From assembly GCA_014237955.1 (NCBI GenBank), contig JABABY010000108.1, positions 264 to 6,852 of the forward strand: a stretch of DNA of 6,589 bases, read 5' to 3'. Made by a program: the position numbers and the translations under genes. The stretch is from Planctomycetota bacterium (GTDB lineage: Bacteria; Planctomycetota; Planctomycetia; Pirellulales; UBA7805). Shown in pieces: positions 6,451 through 6,589 of the stretch; the stretch's first letter is position 1, and every line of letters starts with the position of its first letter. The notes under the pieces were generated by a model, which saw nothing but the letters and a program-made list of their open reading frames with translations, made no database searches and had not been told where the DNA came from.

Positions 6451-6589
6451 TTAATCAAGAACTCGCATTCGGACCGCCGGGCCATCAATTCTTTTCATCT
6501 TACAGATTTCATTAAAAGCCTTTCGTGTAGCTCCTTCGGTCGTGTCGTGCGTCATAATCACAAGTGGCACATTGTCTCCAAGTTGCCCC
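6451..6589 (-). CDS. hom: Homoserine dehydrogenase, C-terminal end (partial)
   Basis: The last 45 codons of a minus-strand gene, with its TAA at 6451-6453 and the rest beyond the right edge. The visible peptide includes VPLVIMTHDTTEGATRKAF and ends PAVRMRVLD. It matches the end of the C-terminal ACT domain of bacterial homoserine dehydrogenase, where 'P-V-I-THxTxE' followed by a short helix and a final strand is typical. The enzyme reduces aspartate semialdehyde to homoserine with NAD(P)H, and this ACT domain usually mediates threonine feedback inhibition. The NAD-binding and catalytic domains are not visible. The downstream apgM-like and lysC genes on the same strand support the call. An ACT domain from another protein is the alternative, but the motif and context favour hom. 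Confidence 0.85.
   Translation of the reverse strand, partial: GQLGDNVPLVIMTHDTTEGATRKAFNEICKMKRIDGPAVRMRVLD

Larger units (their letters stand above)
3406..6589 (-). other. Probable operon: hom, apgM-like gene, lysC
   Basis: Three minus-strand genes follow one another with gaps of 48 bases (6403-6450) and 21 bases (5179-5199). Neither gap holds a recognisable promoter or a hairpin with a T-run. All three fit the aspartate-to-threonine pathway: aspartate kinase, homoserine dehydrogenase and a candidate homoserine kinase. Aspartate-semialdehyde dehydrogenase and threonine synthase are not in the window and may lie upstream or elsewhere. Co-transcription is inferred from spacing and shared pathway. 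The promoter would lie beyond the right edge. Confidence 0.75.

Noticed and set aside
1..6589. Mobile elements, CRISPR arrays, tRNA genes, phage or defence modules
   Set aside because: I looked for terminal inverted repeats, regularly spaced repeats, cloverleaf-like segments and transposase or nuclease motifs, and saw none. Nearly all of the window is accounted for by conserved housekeeping genes.

Overview
The window looks like ordinary chromosomal DNA from a bacterium of moderate GC content. My best guess is Planctomycetota (Pirellulales-like). This rests on a valyl-tRNA synthetase with a zinc-ribbon insertion just after its KMSKS loop, an aspartate kinase with four ACT domains, an archaeal-type phosphoglycerate-mutase homologue inside a threonine gene cluster, and weak Shine-Dalgarno sites. 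The assignment comes from remembered family patterns and has not been tested by a search. I see no mobile elements, tRNA or rRNA genes, CRISPR arrays or phage genes.

Layout. The plus strand carries the 3' nine-tenths or so of valS (1-2776). Its stop is followed within a few bases by a perfect 8-bp inverted repeat. A gap of about 180 bases follows, then a small gene for a DUF151 / bifunctional-nuclease-family protein (2959-3372). The minus strand carries three genes read right to left: the last 45 codons of homoserine dehydrogenase (hom, 6589-6451), an apgM-family gene (6402-5200) and aspartate kinase lysC (5178-3406). The two blocks converge across a 33-base gap at 3373-3405.

How the genes work together. 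hom, the apgM-like gene and lysC lie 48 and 21 bases apart on one strand and are probably co-transcribed. Aspartate kinase makes aspartyl phosphate, the first step towards Lys, Thr and Met. Homoserine dehydrogenase makes homoserine. The apgM-like protein is therefore a good candidate for the alternative homoserine kinase proposed for this subfamily, rather than a glycolytic mutase. LysC has two ACT pairs that align with a constant offset of 185 residues, which suggests an in-frame duplication of its regulatory module. valS and the DUF151 gene have no evident link to this pathway.

There is no clear sign of an entirely new system. The points most worth following are the likely homoserine kinase, a substitution beside its presumed nucleophilic serine, the inserted modules in ValRS, and the duplicated regulatory half of LysC.
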